Source: Saccharicrinis sp.
Lineage (GTDB): Bacteria > Bacteroidota > Bacteroidia > Bacteroidales > Marinilabiliaceae
DNA: 64,000 nucleotides
NCBI GenBank assembly: GCA_024635555.1
Contig: JAGXIO010000144.1
Location: 1-64,000 of the forward strand
Reading direction: 5' to 3'
Positions 47,617 through 57,196 of the stretch are shown piece after piece. The position numbers and the translations under genes were made by a program. The notes beneath the pieces are model-generated. The model did no database searches. It was given only the letters and a program-made list of their open reading frames with translations, and was not told the DNA's origin. Each line of letters begins with the position of its first letter. Positions within the stretch are counted from its first letter, which is position 1.

Positions 47617-49434
47617 CTATTTTAATAATCTTTCTATTTTCTTTAACTGAATCTCTTTATTCACCTGGCGCAATTTTTTTGCTGTCTCGGTATAATAAAC
47701 GTGTTTGCTCAAAAATGCATACTGTTTTTTATTCCATTCATTCTGGGATATTTTACCGTTAAATTCGCACAATTCTTCCCATAATTTTATGGACAAAGGT
47801 ACAAAATCAGCTCTACCTAGGTAATCCAAATCCGCATCTTTCAAAACCATTTCCATTAAATTTTTTGGTTCTACATTACTTTCGGTTGCCATAATAAGTT
47901 GATTGATGGTTTCGATTTCACTTTTGCTAAAAGCATAATGAGGCAGCATTTCTTTAACTATCCTTACGCTCTGTAGCTCATGCCGCTGTGGGTTAACCAT
48001 AAATCCAGTATCGTGAAAAAGAGCAGCCGTTTTAACCAGCAACAGCTCTTTACTGCTTAGTCCTTCGGCTCTACCCAACACCTCTACCTGGGTGCAAACA
48101 TCCATGGTGTGTTGAATGTTATGATACTTAAAGGCAGCGGGGAGCTCTAAGTGCATCTGCTCATATACCACCTCTTCCAAATCGCTAAATCTTATCCATT
48201 GCAATTTGATAAAGAAATCATTGTTTGGGTAAAAACCATGACCTGCTACGGATAAATGAGGCAGAATTCCCTTTACAAAGTACATGTCGGTTTCGCCTTT
48301 ATATTTAATGGGCATCTTACCACGATACTCACATGCAAAAAAGTCTTTAATCAATTGATAGGTAACACCCGATATATTTATTTTACTCGCCACACCCGAC
48401 GATTCCATACGGCTGGCAATATTTACTGTATCGCCCCAAATATCAAACGATAGTTTTTTTCGGCCAATTACACCTGATATCACGCTACCTGTATGAATGC
48501 CTATTCTTAATTCCCAGAAGTCTTTACCAACTTTTTGCGCTTCGTGCCCTGTAACCTGCATAAAACGTTGCATTTCGATAGCTGCCATAACTACTTCTAC
48601 AGGATTGGTTCTATTTTTTTCGGGTAAACCTCCAGCACACATATAGGCATCGCCAATGGTTTTTATCTTTTCGATTTTATATTTCTCGGCCACCTCGTCA
48701 AAATGAATAAAAAACCTATCCAACTCATCTATTAAGGTTTCAGGATTCATATGCTCCACAATTTTAGTAAAGCCTTGTATGTCGGCAAACAGCACGGTTG
48801 CTTTTTCATACTTAACAGAACGTCTTTGGGCAAGCCTTTTATTCTCGGCCGTTTCGGGCGATACTTGTTTTAAGTATTTTTGTAGCAAAGGCGCTATAGA
48901 GTTGCGGTGAAAAGGGAAAAATTTAAGCTTTGCTCCCTTTTTTAAACCAATTATTAAAAGAAGTATGCCAATTAAAACTACAAGCAGCAACATTACGGTA
49001 GATGAAAAATATCGGTTATACGACGGCAGGATGTGCAAGTGAATGGATTGCTGAGCCTCCTTAGATTCTAAAATAAACTGATAATGTCCTGCTTTTAAAT
49101 TATTATAGGTAACACTGTTTTTAAAAGTCCAATCCCCAAAAGACTTATCGTGCCCCTTTAAAAAAAAGCGTTTTAAACACGTACTATCCGCATGAGATGG
49201 AATAAAATTAATCTCCACAAACTCAAATTTGCTTTCATTTGTGCGCACAGTATCCAAAATATGAGCCATATCAAGCGTGTCGTCCGACAAAATTATGCAG
49301 CTAATCATGCTTTTTGTCGTACCTTGTGGTAAATTTTGACTTTGAGCCATAAAGTTTCCCCCACTCCCAATCATCAGATATACAACTACTAAGGATATTT
49401 TTCCCAGACCCAGGATTAAAACTTTTATGGTCAC
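47617..49434 (-). CDS. Membrane class III adenylate cyclase fused to an HD domain
   Basis: A 605-residue protein. A signal-anchor stretch opens it (about 5-22), then a periplasmic beta domain of the Y_Y_Y type (about 68-137: FFLKGHDKSFGDWTF, YNNLKAGHYQFILES) and a membrane helix (about 145-164). The class III cyclase domain (about 205-370) has metal aspartates D218 (FADIQGFT) and D262 (GDAYM). The purine-specifying residues are K258 and D331, as in adenylate rather than guanylate cyclases; N338 and R342 complete the site. The C-terminal HD domain (about 430-560) has H438, H442 (YHNIQHT) and H474/D475 (LFHDTGF). It may both make and destroy cyclic nucleotide in response to a periplasmic signal; that is inference. 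Confidence 0.85.
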   Translation of the reverse strand: MTIKVLILGLGKISLVVVYLMIGSGGNFMAQSQNLPQGTTKSMISCIILSDDTLDMAHILDTVRTNESKFEFVEINFIPSHADSTCLKRFFLKGHDKSFGDWTFKNSVTYNNLKAGHYQFILESKEAQQSIHLHILPSYNRYFSSTVMLLLVVLIGILLLIIGLKKGAKLKFFPFHRNSIAPLLQKYLKQVSPETAENKRLAQRRSVKYEKATVLFADIQGFTKIVEHMNPETLIDELDRFFIHFDEVAEKYKIEKIKTIGDAYMCAGGLPEKNRTNPVEVVMAAIEMQRFMQVTGHEAQKVGKDFWELRIGIHTGSVISGVIGRKKLSFDIWGDTVNIASRMESSGVASKINISGVTYQLIKDFFACEYRGKMPIKYKGETDMYFVKGILPHLSVAGHGFYPNNDFFIKLQWIRFSDLEEVVYEQMHLELPAAFKYHNIQHTMDVCTQVEVLGRAEGLSSKELLLVKTAALFHDTGFMVNPQRHELQSVRIVKEMLPHYAFSKSEIETINQLIMATESNVEPKNLMEMVLKDADLDYLGRADFVPLSIKLWEELCEFNGKISQNEWNKKQYAFLSKHVYYTETAKKLRQVNKEIQLKKIERLLK

Positions 49435-49524
49435 AACAGATTGTTTTAATCTTTATTGTTTATTATTTACCAAAAGTAGTATATTTATTTCGCAAAATAA
49501 ACGCTTACTTTTTAAATATACATC

Positions 49525-50355
49525 ATGGAGATGACAAAGAACATAATACTGGTACCATATGACTTCAGTAAAGTTGCAATGCACGCTGTAGCTCATGCTA
49601 AATCGCTTTCTCAACGAAATGGTGCGCAAATTTACCTATTACACATTGTTAAAAAGGATACTGATGCTGCGGAAGCTCTGAAAAACCTTACGCAGGAAAA
49701 ACAAAAGATTAAAGATATTTATGGCTTAGATGTGAACCTTATTGTGAAAGAAGGTACAATTTTTAAAACTATTAAGGAGGTTGCTTTCGAAATAAGCGCC
49801 AAAATGGTAGTAATGGGAACCCATGGTATAAAAGGCAGACAAAAACTGACAGGAAGCTGGGCTCTTAAAGTAATAGTAGGTTCCAAAGTACCTTTTTTTG
49901 TTGTGCAGGACGAACCTACCGATGCAAAAGTTAAAAAAATTGTTTTTCCGGTAGATTTTAAAACCGAAAACAAAGAAAAGCTTTTTTGGGCCGATTTGCT
50001 CTCTAGATTTTTGGATACCAAGATTTATTTACTGAGTAGCTCTGCCAAAGATGGGGTTATTGAGCCTCGAACAAAAGCAAATCTAGTGTTCTGCAAAAAT
50101 TTTCTGGAAGAAAAGGGCATTGATTATGAACTTTCGCTATCTGAGGGAAAGGGTTCCTTTGCACAAGAAACCATTAACTTTGCCGATAGCATTAATGCGG
50201 ATGCCATTATTATCATGACCACCAGAGATATTGCTTTTCATGATTATATGCTGGGTGCAAATGAGCAGCATATCATAGCCAATAGCTTTAAAGTTCCGGT
50301 TATGGTTATTAATCCCCGAACTGATTTAATGAAATATGGATACGGTGCCTTTTAG
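49525..50355 (+). CDS. Universal stress protein, two Usp domains
   Basis: A 276-residue cytoplasmic protein with tandem Usp domains (about 1-135 and 140-270). The first starts NIILVPYDFSKVAMHAVAHA and has VVMGTHGIKGRQ, a nucleotide-loop type motif. The second carries AIIIMTTRDIAFHDYMLGAN. It reads away from the cyclase gene and shares a 90-base divergent promoter region with it. Confidence 0.88.
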   Translation: MEMTKNIILVPYDFSKVAMHAVAHAKSLSQRNGAQIYLLHIVKKDTDAAEALKNLTQEKQKIKDIYGLDVNLIVKEGTIFKTIKEVAFEISAKMVVMGTHGIKGRQKLTGSWALKVIVGSKVPFFVVQDEPTDAKVKKIVFPVDFKTENKEKLFWADLLSRFLDTKIYLLSSSAKDGVIEPRTKANLVFCKNFLEEKGIDYELSLSEGKGSFAQETINFADSINADAIIIMTTRDIAFHDYMLGANEQHIIANSFKVPVMVINPRTDLMKYGYGAF

Positions 50356-50394
50356 TTTTATGCTGAACTATTAAATAAATTGTTGAGATAACGA

Positions 50395-50427
50395 ACAACG
50401 CCAGCTCCCTGACGTTGTTTTTTTTTA
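50395..50427 (+). terminator. Terminator after the stress-protein gene
   Basis: ACAACGCCAG and CTGACGTTGT pair with one mismatch around CTCC and are followed by nine T residues. Confidence 0.85.
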
Positions 50428-50473
50428 AGTATTACAATACTTTTGCAACCAGCTTTTACGTTACCTTACTGAT

Positions 50474-51049
50474 ATGGAACTTATTTTTGCAACTAATAAC
50501 AGCCACAAAATTACGGAGATACAAGGCATTTTGGGTGCTTCAATCGTTTTGAAAAATTTAAATGACATTAAATGCACTGAAGATATTCCGGAAACAGGAG
50601 CGACTCTAGAAGCCAATGCAGCGCAAAAATCGTTATATATCTACAATGCATACCATGTAAACTGCTTTGCCGATGATACTGGTTTGGAAGTGGATGCACT
50701 AAACGGAGAACCCGGCGTGCGTAGCGCTAGATTTGCCGGCGAACAAAGAAATGCAAGTGATAACATGTGTAAGTTGCTGAATGATCTGGGGGATAATAAA
50801 AATAGAAAGGCTCGGTTTCGGACTGTTATCTCCTTAATAATTAATGGGACAGAATACCAATTTGAAGGAGCTGTGGAGGGTCGCATCACAAGCACTCAAT
50901 CGGGCAGTAAAGGTTTTGGATACGACCCTATTTTTGTACCCGATGGATACGACATCACAATGGCAGAAATGGATCTGCACGAAAAAAATAAGATAAGCCA
51001 CCGTGCCAGAGCCATAAAAAAGATGGTTCAATTTTTAAATCAATTGTAA
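50474..51049 (+). CDS. rdgB: Non-canonical purine NTP pyrophosphatase (RdgB/HAM1)
   Basis: A 191-residue house-cleaning enzyme that hydrolyses ITP, dITP and XTP. Substrate motifs are FATNNSHKITEI, CFADDTGLEVDAL and RSARFAGEQRN, with FGYDPIF and SHRARAIKKM at the end. It lies 20 bases before porZ. Confidence 0.95.
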   Translation: MELIFATNNSHKITEIQGILGASIVLKNLNDIKCTEDIPETGATLEANAAQKSLYIYNAYHVNCFADDTGLEVDALNGEPGVRSARFAGEQRNASDNMCKLLNDLGDNKNRKARFRTVISLIINGTEYQFEGAVEGRITSTQSGSKGFGYDPIFVPDGYDITMAEMDLHEKNKISHRARAIKKMVQFLNQL

Positions 51050-51069
51050 TTCCGTTTTAATTTTAATAT

Positions 51070-53433
51070 ATGAAGTCTTTCTCAATACTTTTGTTTATTG
51101 CACTAACACTATCTACCTTAAAGGCGCAAGTGCCCATTGGTCAATGGCAAGATTATTTGTCCTTTTATGAGGTGCACTCCGTCGAAAAAGTGGGTGACAA
51201 AATATATGCAGCTACCGATGCGAGTCTTTTTTCATACGATACGAAGGAGTATGCTCTCGAAAAAATTACAAAATTAAATGGATTGTCGGATGTAGGCATA
51301 AGCACCATAAAATCTCATGAAGCTTCAGGTAGTCTTATGGTGGGGTATATTAATGGAAAAATTGATATTATAAAAAATAAATCCGTCAGCAGTATACCAG
51401 ATTTATTTTTGAAAGAGATGAATGGCAGCAAGCGAATTAATCATATCTTTTTTATTGGCAACAAAGCTCTCTGTTCTACTGATTTTGGAGTTGTGGTTGT
51501 GGATATTATTAAAAAGGAAATATCTGAAACTTACATTATAGGTGATGATGCAGCTGACTTAAGGGTAAATCAAATGACCGCCACCAACGATTCGGTATTT
51601 GCTGCCACCGCGCAAGGTGTTTTGGGAGCACCCAAAAGCAGCTCCTTACTTTCTTTTTACGAAACCTGGAAGCGGGTTAGTGGCGATAGAAGGGATTACC
51701 TTTCCATTGTTTCCATGGATAACACTATTATTGCATCAGCTGCAAACGGAACCAGTGCCGATATCGTCGAATATAACCAAGGTCGATGGAATAACAGGTT
51801 CACACAAAGCAACTTTGTAACGCTGAAGTCTCTTTCAAATGGGATGGCAGTAGTTTCGGGAAAAGCCATTGATTTTTACGACCGCACATTAAACAAGACT
51901 GATTCTATTAAGAGCTACGCCACAGAAGGACAAACCCTGAGCCCTAATTTTTCGGCTTTTTACGTAGATGAAAATGATACCCAGTGGATAGGCGATGCCT
52001 CCCATGGGCTAATCCAAATATCCAACATGGGCGATTCGCAAATCGTGCCGGACGGGCCCGTTTCTAATAATGTGTTTAAATTGAAAGCGACCGCCAATGC
52101 ACTGTGGACGGTACGAGGATTACCTCACCAATTTTCGCCAATCCAAGTTCCCGCTGAATGCTCCATTTACCGTAATGGAACATGGATACGCTTGGATAAA
52201 AATGACCCGTATTTAAAAAACGCCTATAACCTGAACGACATTGCCATAGATCCGCTGAACGAAAATCATGCATTCGTAAGTAGTGCGTACGCTGGAATTT
52301 TTGAAATACAGGACGATGCCATTATTAAGCAATATACGAATGCTAACAGTGCTATTGAAACTGCAAGTGGTTGGAATTTAATTAATGCAGTGGTGATGGA
52401 TAAGGAGGGAAACCTATATGCCAACAATCAGAGCAAATCTAATCCAGTAATAGTAAAACCCAAGATAATTACCAACAACGACAGCGCCAACAACTTTGGA
52501 TGGTATAAATACGACTATGTTACTATAGCGGGCGAAAGAAACCCATGGCTGCATCAAACCATACAAACAGTATGGGGACATTTTTGGTCCATTTCCTACT
52601 TTACACCTGCTGGACTATTTGTATACGATATTGCCGGCACCATTGATATTGCCACGGACGACAGATACAGGTATGCCGGTGACTCCAAGGATTCTCGGGC
52701 TTCAAAACTGCTAATCTGGGATGAAGATGGCAAGGAAATAAATACAACCGTAACTTATATTGCCGAAGACAAATCTGGATATATATGGATTGGCACCACT
52801 ACTGGAATACTGGTTTACTACCGCCCCAGAGAAATTTTTAATATAGACCGACCAATCGCTTCAAGAATAAAGATACCCCGCAACGATGGTAGCGGTAATG
52901 CCGATTATTTATTAGAGAATGAGGAGATTAGTGCCATTGCCGTAGATGGAGCCAACAGAAAATGGATAGGAACTACCACTAGCGGTGTTTATCTGGTTTC
53001 GGACGACGGTACAGAGACAATAAGTGCGTTTAATATGAAAAACAGCCCACTATTATCCAACAATATTAAGTCTATTGCCATCAACCCAAAAAGTGGAGAA
53101 GTATTTTTTGCAACGAGCAAAGGAATTGTATCGTACAGGGGAACTGCAATCGATGGGGAAGTTAGCTATTCTGCTGTTAAAGCATTCCCGAACCCGGTAA
53201 CTACAAACTACCAGGGCCTTATCACCGTTACTGGATTAAAGGAAAATTCTACTGTAAGCATAATCGATATCAGTGGAAAATTAGTTTATAAAGCCATTTC
53301 TACGGGAGGACAGATTGTTTGGAACGGAAAAAATGTATATAATCAAGAGTTAGCCAGCGGTGTTTATCTTGTTTTTGCCACCGATTCGGAAGGTTCAGAA
53401 TCTATGGTGACTAAAATAATGGTTGTCCGATAA
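51070..53433 (+). CDS. porZ: T9SS component PorZ
   Basis: A 787-residue surface protein with a signal peptide (cut near LKAQ). It has a propeller architecture matching PorZ: IGQWQDYLSFYEVHSVEKVG, KITKLNGLSDVGISTIKSHE, FGVVVVDIIKKEISETYIIG. The later blades resemble two-component regulator propellers (YIAEDKSGYIWIGTTTGIL). The C-terminal T9SS sorting domain (VKAFPNPVTTNYQGLITVTG) is itself cargo. In Porphyromonas PorZ takes part in attaching anionic LPS to secreted T9SS cargo. It sits between rdgB and an acyltransferase gene that starts five bases later. Confidence 0.88.
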   Translation: MKSFSILLFIALTLSTLKAQVPIGQWQDYLSFYEVHSVEKVGDKIYAATDASLFSYDTKEYALEKITKLNGLSDVGISTIKSHEASGSLMVGYINGKIDIIKNKSVSSIPDLFLKEMNGSKRINHIFFIGNKALCSTDFGVVVVDIIKKEISETYIIGDDAADLRVNQMTATNDSVFAATAQGVLGAPKSSSLLSFYETWKRVSGDRRDYLSIVSMDNTIIASAANGTSADIVEYNQGRWNNRFTQSNFVTLKSLSNGMAVVSGKAIDFYDRTLNKTDSIKSYATEGQTLSPNFSAFYVDENDTQWIGDASHGLIQISNMGDSQIVPDGPVSNNVFKLKATANALWTVRGLPHQFSPIQVPAECSIYRNGTWIRLDKNDPYLKNAYNLNDIAIDPLNENHAFVSSAYAGIFEIQDDAIIKQYTNANSAIETASGWNLINAVVMDKEGNLYANNQSKSNPVIVKPKIITNNDSANNFGWYKYDYVTIAGERNPWLHQTIQTVWGHFWSISYFTPAGLFVYDIAGTIDIATDDRYRYAGDSKDSRASKLLIWDEDGKEINTTVTYIAEDKSGYIWIGTTTGILVYYRPREIFNIDRPIASRIKIPRNDGSGNADYLLENEEISAIAVDGANRKWIGTTTSGVYLVSDDGTETISAFNMKNSPLLSNNIKSIAINPKSGEVFFATSKGIVSYRGTAIDGEVSYSAVKAFPNPVTTNYQGLITVTGLKENSTVSIIDISGKLVYKAISTGGQIVWNGKNVYNQELASGVYLVFATDSEGSESMVTKIMVVR

Positions 53434-53438
53434 ATGGG

Positions 53439-54320
53439 ATGAAAGGTAATATTGAGTTTATAAGGATTGTTGCTGTTGTATTAATTGCGTTTACGCATAC
53501 CCGGCACGAAATAGACAATGGTGTATTTTATACTTTATTTGAAATCGTACCCACGTTTGGAACCTCTATTTTATCGGTAATTTCAGGATACTTATTTTGG
53601 AAATATACAAAATCCAATAAGAATATTTTCAACAAAAAAGTGAGCACACTTTTAGTGCCTTATTTAATTGCCAATATTGTTGTAGTTATACCTTCCATCC
53701 TGCTGCTTAAGCTGTTTAATATAGACATTCTAAATAGACTTGAATTCGATTGGCAATTAATAACTGAAGGTGTTTTAGCACTAAATGAACCACCTATCAA
53801 TCCACCTACTTATTTTATTAGAGATATATTTGTGATATATAGTGTTATTGCGGTGTTGATAAATCGCAATTATAAGCTACTTATATTTTTAATTCCATTA
53901 GCAATCTTTGGTAAGCTTATCCTTAGATATGATGTATTAATTTTGTTTTTGGCAGGTATTGCTTATGCAAATTGGGATGTAAAACTGAATAAAATAGCTA
54001 CTATTATTTCTTTTATTGCAGCCTGCATAATATTTTATCTATTTCTGCCATCGTATATTAAAATCCCATTCGCGTTATTATTATTTACTTTAATCATCAG
54101 TATTGATTTTAAATTCCCGCAAACAGGAGGATATTCCTATTTATTGCACCTTTATCACAGCCCTATAATTGTTGTTTGTTATCCATTTATTAAAACAATC
54201 GTTTACAACCCTATTGTCAACGTTTTTATACAAGTTATTATATCTGCTTTAATCGTGTTTTTTCTATTTCTTCTTACTCGACGATTTAAAGTACTTAAAA
54301 TACTTTCTGGTTCACGATGA
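53439..54320 (+). CDS. Membrane acyltransferase (acyltransferase 3 family)
   Basis: A 293-residue protein with about nine or ten hydrophobic segments. The start reads NIEFIRIVAVVLIAFTHTRH, with the catalytic-type His in FTHTRHE, and GTSILSVISGYLFW. Such proteins O-acylate (often acetylate) surface sugars. It lies five bases after porZ, so it is probably co-transcribed with it; a role in decorating the LPS that anchors T9SS cargo would fit but is inference. Confidence 0.75.
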   Translation: MKGNIEFIRIVAVVLIAFTHTRHEIDNGVFYTLFEIVPTFGTSILSVISGYLFWKYTKSNKNIFNKKVSTLLVPYLIANIVVVIPSILLLKLFNIDILNRLEFDWQLITEGVLALNEPPINPPTYFIRDIFVIYSVIAVLINRNYKLLIFLIPLAIFGKLILRYDVLILFLAGIAYANWDVKLNKIATIISFIAACIIFYLFLPSYIKIPFALLLFTLIISIDFKFPQTGGYSYLLHLYHSPIIVVCYPFIKTIVYNPIVNVFIQVIISALIVFFLFLLTRRFKVLKILSGSR

Positions 54321-54380
54321 ATATGCCTTCACAAGGTTGCTATCCTATCCTTATCATTTAATGAAATCAATAAGTTTTTA

Positions 54381-54388
54381 TACTTTTG
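54381..54388 (+). promoter_or_regulatory. -7 element before the anchored propeller gene
   Basis: TACTTTTG fits TAnnTTTG and lies 40 bases before the ATG at 54428. No clear -33 element. Confidence 0.4.
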
Positions 54389-54427
54389 GGTTTTCATATA
54401 CGAACCTACAAATTATAAACTCACCAC

Positions 54428-57172
54428 ATGTCGCGAAAAATTATAACTATTGTATGGGTTGTCATATTAATTGGGCTACTTGCATTTACTTATTTCTACT
54501 TCTCTACTTTAAAAAATTTTAAAAACAACCAGACTATAAAAGCGGTGCCAACCGATGCTTCGCTTATTATACAAGTGCAGAACCCTCAAGATGTTATTAA
54601 CATCATTTTAAACGATGTGAACTATAGGGAAACACTTATTCCGTTTGCCAACTTTACGATTTTTAACCAGAACCTCAACAGTCTACAAAACGACTCAGTT
54701 TATAACAACGGCCTGGTTCGCTCATTACTGAGCAAATCTCTTACCATTTCGTTGCATCCTTTGGGTAAAGACAATTTGTGCCCACTGTTTACCTATGCAC
54801 TGAATAATCAGGCCGAGGAAAATAAAATACTTGCTTTTTTAGATGAAAGCAAAGGTCATTGGATTATTGACAAGCGAAAGTATAACAGCTCAAATATTTA
54901 TAGTATAAAATTAAAGGGGCGTCAAGGTCAGGTATTCGCCAGTATGTACAGAGGTTTCTTGATGGCCAGTAGCTCATCGTTATTGGTAGAGAATGCGTTA
55001 CGACAATTGCGAGCGGAGTTTTCGCTATTGGAAGATCCCACATTTAGCAAGCTTTTTAAAACCTCGGGCAACAATAGCGACGCCAATATTTTTATCAACT
55101 TTGACAAGTTACCCGGCACACTATCTTCTGTTTTTAATAGTAAATACAAAAGTAAACTGTTATTTTTTAAAAACATTGCCAACTGGGGAGAGGTAGATAT
55201 CAACTTAAATGATAACCATATACTTATAAATGGTTTTTTGTATTCGGCATCAAACGAAGCAAAATTAAATACCTTGTTCGAAGGAATTAATGCCAGTTCT
55301 ACTGAGATAAACAAGGTTATACCCGATAATGCTAATTTTGTTTTGTCGTATAGTTTTGACTACGGTTATAAGCTCCAGGACAGACTGATGACCTATTTAA
55401 AACAGAGTAACCAATACGAAAAACACACCATCGATTTTAGTAAATTACAACTGCGAGGTAAACAAAACGAAGTGGAAGAAAATATCTTTGACCTCATCGA
55501 CAAGGAATTTGCCTATATCACATGTAATTCGACCGATGTTGCAGCCAGCGACGATAAGTTTTTGATAATAAAGACCCAAAGTAAATCCAAAACGTTAAAG
55601 TTGTTAGGCGATTTTTCGACAGAAGAGTTAACTCCAGTAACTTATTATCAGCTCGATGCACAAACAAAGCATCCCATCTATCGCACCCAATTATCTGCGG
55701 TGTTCCCTTTAATGTTACGCACTTATTGTCCGGATGCGCCCCAATCGTATTTTGCATTTATAGATAATTACTTAATTTTTGCCGATTCGCCGAAGCAACT
55801 GGGCAGTATTATTTATGCCAATATCCTTAATAAAACGCTTGAAAATAGTAAGTATCATAAGGAATTCTCGAATATGTTTGCCGACAAGGAAAACGTGTTT
55901 GTGTACTGTGATTTTTCTAAGGTAAAAAATCTGTTGCCCGATGCCGGTAATTTTGAATTCCTTAACCCTAACGAATCGCAGCAGGAAGCGTTAAATAAAT
56001 TTTATGGTCTGGGTATCCAATTAACTGCTGCCAAAGAGCTTTTATACGTTAATGCGTGCATAGAGTATATGCCTGAGCGACAGGGAGAGCCGGAAACGGT
56101 ATGGCAAAGTGGGCTCGACAGCACCATTATCGGTAAGCCTAGTCTAATGATTAACCATTATACGCGCGAACGAGAAATTATGGTTCAGGACAAATTGAAC
56201 ATGCTTTACCTCATATCTAATTCGGGTAGGATATTATGGAAAAAGAGACTTGGTGAGGCCATCCTTGGTGAGGTAATCCAAATCGATTTTTATAGAAACA
56301 ACAAATTACAATACCTTTTTAACACTGCCGACAAAATATACCTGTTGGACCGTAATGGCAACCATGTGGATAAGTATCCGGTTGAATTGACTATCAAGGC
56401 TACCAATCCCATGGCCGTATTCGATTACGACAACAACGGTGACTATCGTATATTTTTGGCCTGTGCCAATAAAAACACCTATGTATATGATAAAACAGGT
56501 AAATTAGTTACGGGTTGGGATGCCAGATCCACCGAGGGCATAGTAACGCAAGCGCTTCAACACTTTCGTGCTCAAGGTAACGATTACATCGTTTTTTCCG
56601 ATGACAAACGAAACTATATTTTAAACCGAAGAGGCGAAGAAAGAGTAAGCGTAAAATCGAACTTTGTACGAAACCCCAATAGTAGTTTTTATCTAATATA
56701 TAAAGAAAACACGGCTTATTTAAGCACCACAGACACGCAGGGCAACCTTCAGCTAATTAATTTAAGCAACGGAAATTGTGCCCAGCAAACATTGCTCAAC
56801 TCGTCGCAAGAACATTATTATATGGCTTATGATATGAACAACAATGAGGGTGCTGAGTCTATTATTGTACAACAAGATAAGGTATTGGTTTTTTCGGCAG
56901 GGGGAAAAAAGCTCTTCGAGGTTAAAATAGAGGGTAATCTGCTTCCTATGGCGGACACGTATCTTTTTTCAAACAGTAATAAAAAAATTGGCGTGTTCGA
57001 CACCCAAAACAATAAAATATACCTCATCAACAATGACGGTACGCTTTATAAGAACTTCCCGTTGAGGGGAAAATCCAGATTTAGCATTGGATTTTTAAAT
57101 CAGGAAAGCACCCGATTCAACCTTATCGTAGGCGGCGAAAGTAACTATTTGTACAATTATGAAGTAAAATAA
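54428..57172 (+). CDS. Membrane-anchored protein, DUF3352-like with C-terminal propeller
   Basis: A 914-residue protein with an N-terminal anchor (ITIVWVVILIGLLAFTYFYF). Residues of about 40-560 resemble the DUF3352-type periplasmic family (AVPTDASLIIQVQNPQDVIN; FLDESKGHWIIDKRKYNSSN). Residues of about 580-914 are propeller-like: VQDKLNMLYLISNSGRILWK, FDYDNNGDYRIFLACANKNT, FLNQESTRFNLIVGGESNYL. No catalytic signature is seen, so function is unknown. Confidence 0.7.
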   Translation: MSRKIITIVWVVILIGLLAFTYFYFSTLKNFKNNQTIKAVPTDASLIIQVQNPQDVINIILNDVNYRETLIPFANFTIFNQNLNSLQNDSVYNNGLVRSLLSKSLTISLHPLGKDNLCPLFTYALNNQAEENKILAFLDESKGHWIIDKRKYNSSNIYSIKLKGRQGQVFASMYRGFLMASSSSLLVENALRQLRAEFSLLEDPTFSKLFKTSGNNSDANIFINFDKLPGTLSSVFNSKYKSKLLFFKNIANWGEVDINLNDNHILINGFLYSASNEAKLNTLFEGINASSTEINKVIPDNANFVLSYSFDYGYKLQDRLMTYLKQSNQYEKHTIDFSKLQLRGKQNEVEENIFDLIDKEFAYITCNSTDVAASDDKFLIIKTQSKSKTLKLLGDFSTEELTPVTYYQLDAQTKHPIYRTQLSAVFPLMLRTYCPDAPQSYFAFIDNYLIFADSPKQLGSIIYANILNKTLENSKYHKEFSNMFADKENVFVYCDFSKVKNLLPDAGNFEFLNPNESQQEALNKFYGLGIQLTAAKELLYVNACIEYMPERQGEPETVWQSGLDSTIIGKPSLMINHYTREREIMVQDKLNMLYLISNSGRILWKKRLGEAILGEVIQIDFYRNNKLQYLFNTADKIYLLDRNGNHVDKYPVELTIKATNPMAVFDYDNNGDYRIFLACANKNTYVYDKTGKLVTGWDARSTEGIVTQALQHFRAQGNDYIVFSDDKRNYILNRRGEERVSVKSNFVRNPNSSFYLIYKENTAYLSTTDTQGNLQLINLSNGNCAQQTLLNSSQEHYYMAYDMNNNEGAESIIVQQDKVLVFSAGGKKLFEVKIEGNLLPMADTYLFSNSNKKIGVFDTQNNKIYLINNDGTLYKNFPLRGKSRFSIGFLNQESTRFNLIVGGESNYLYNYEVK

Positions 57173-57196
57173 TAACCATTATTAACAATATATGGA

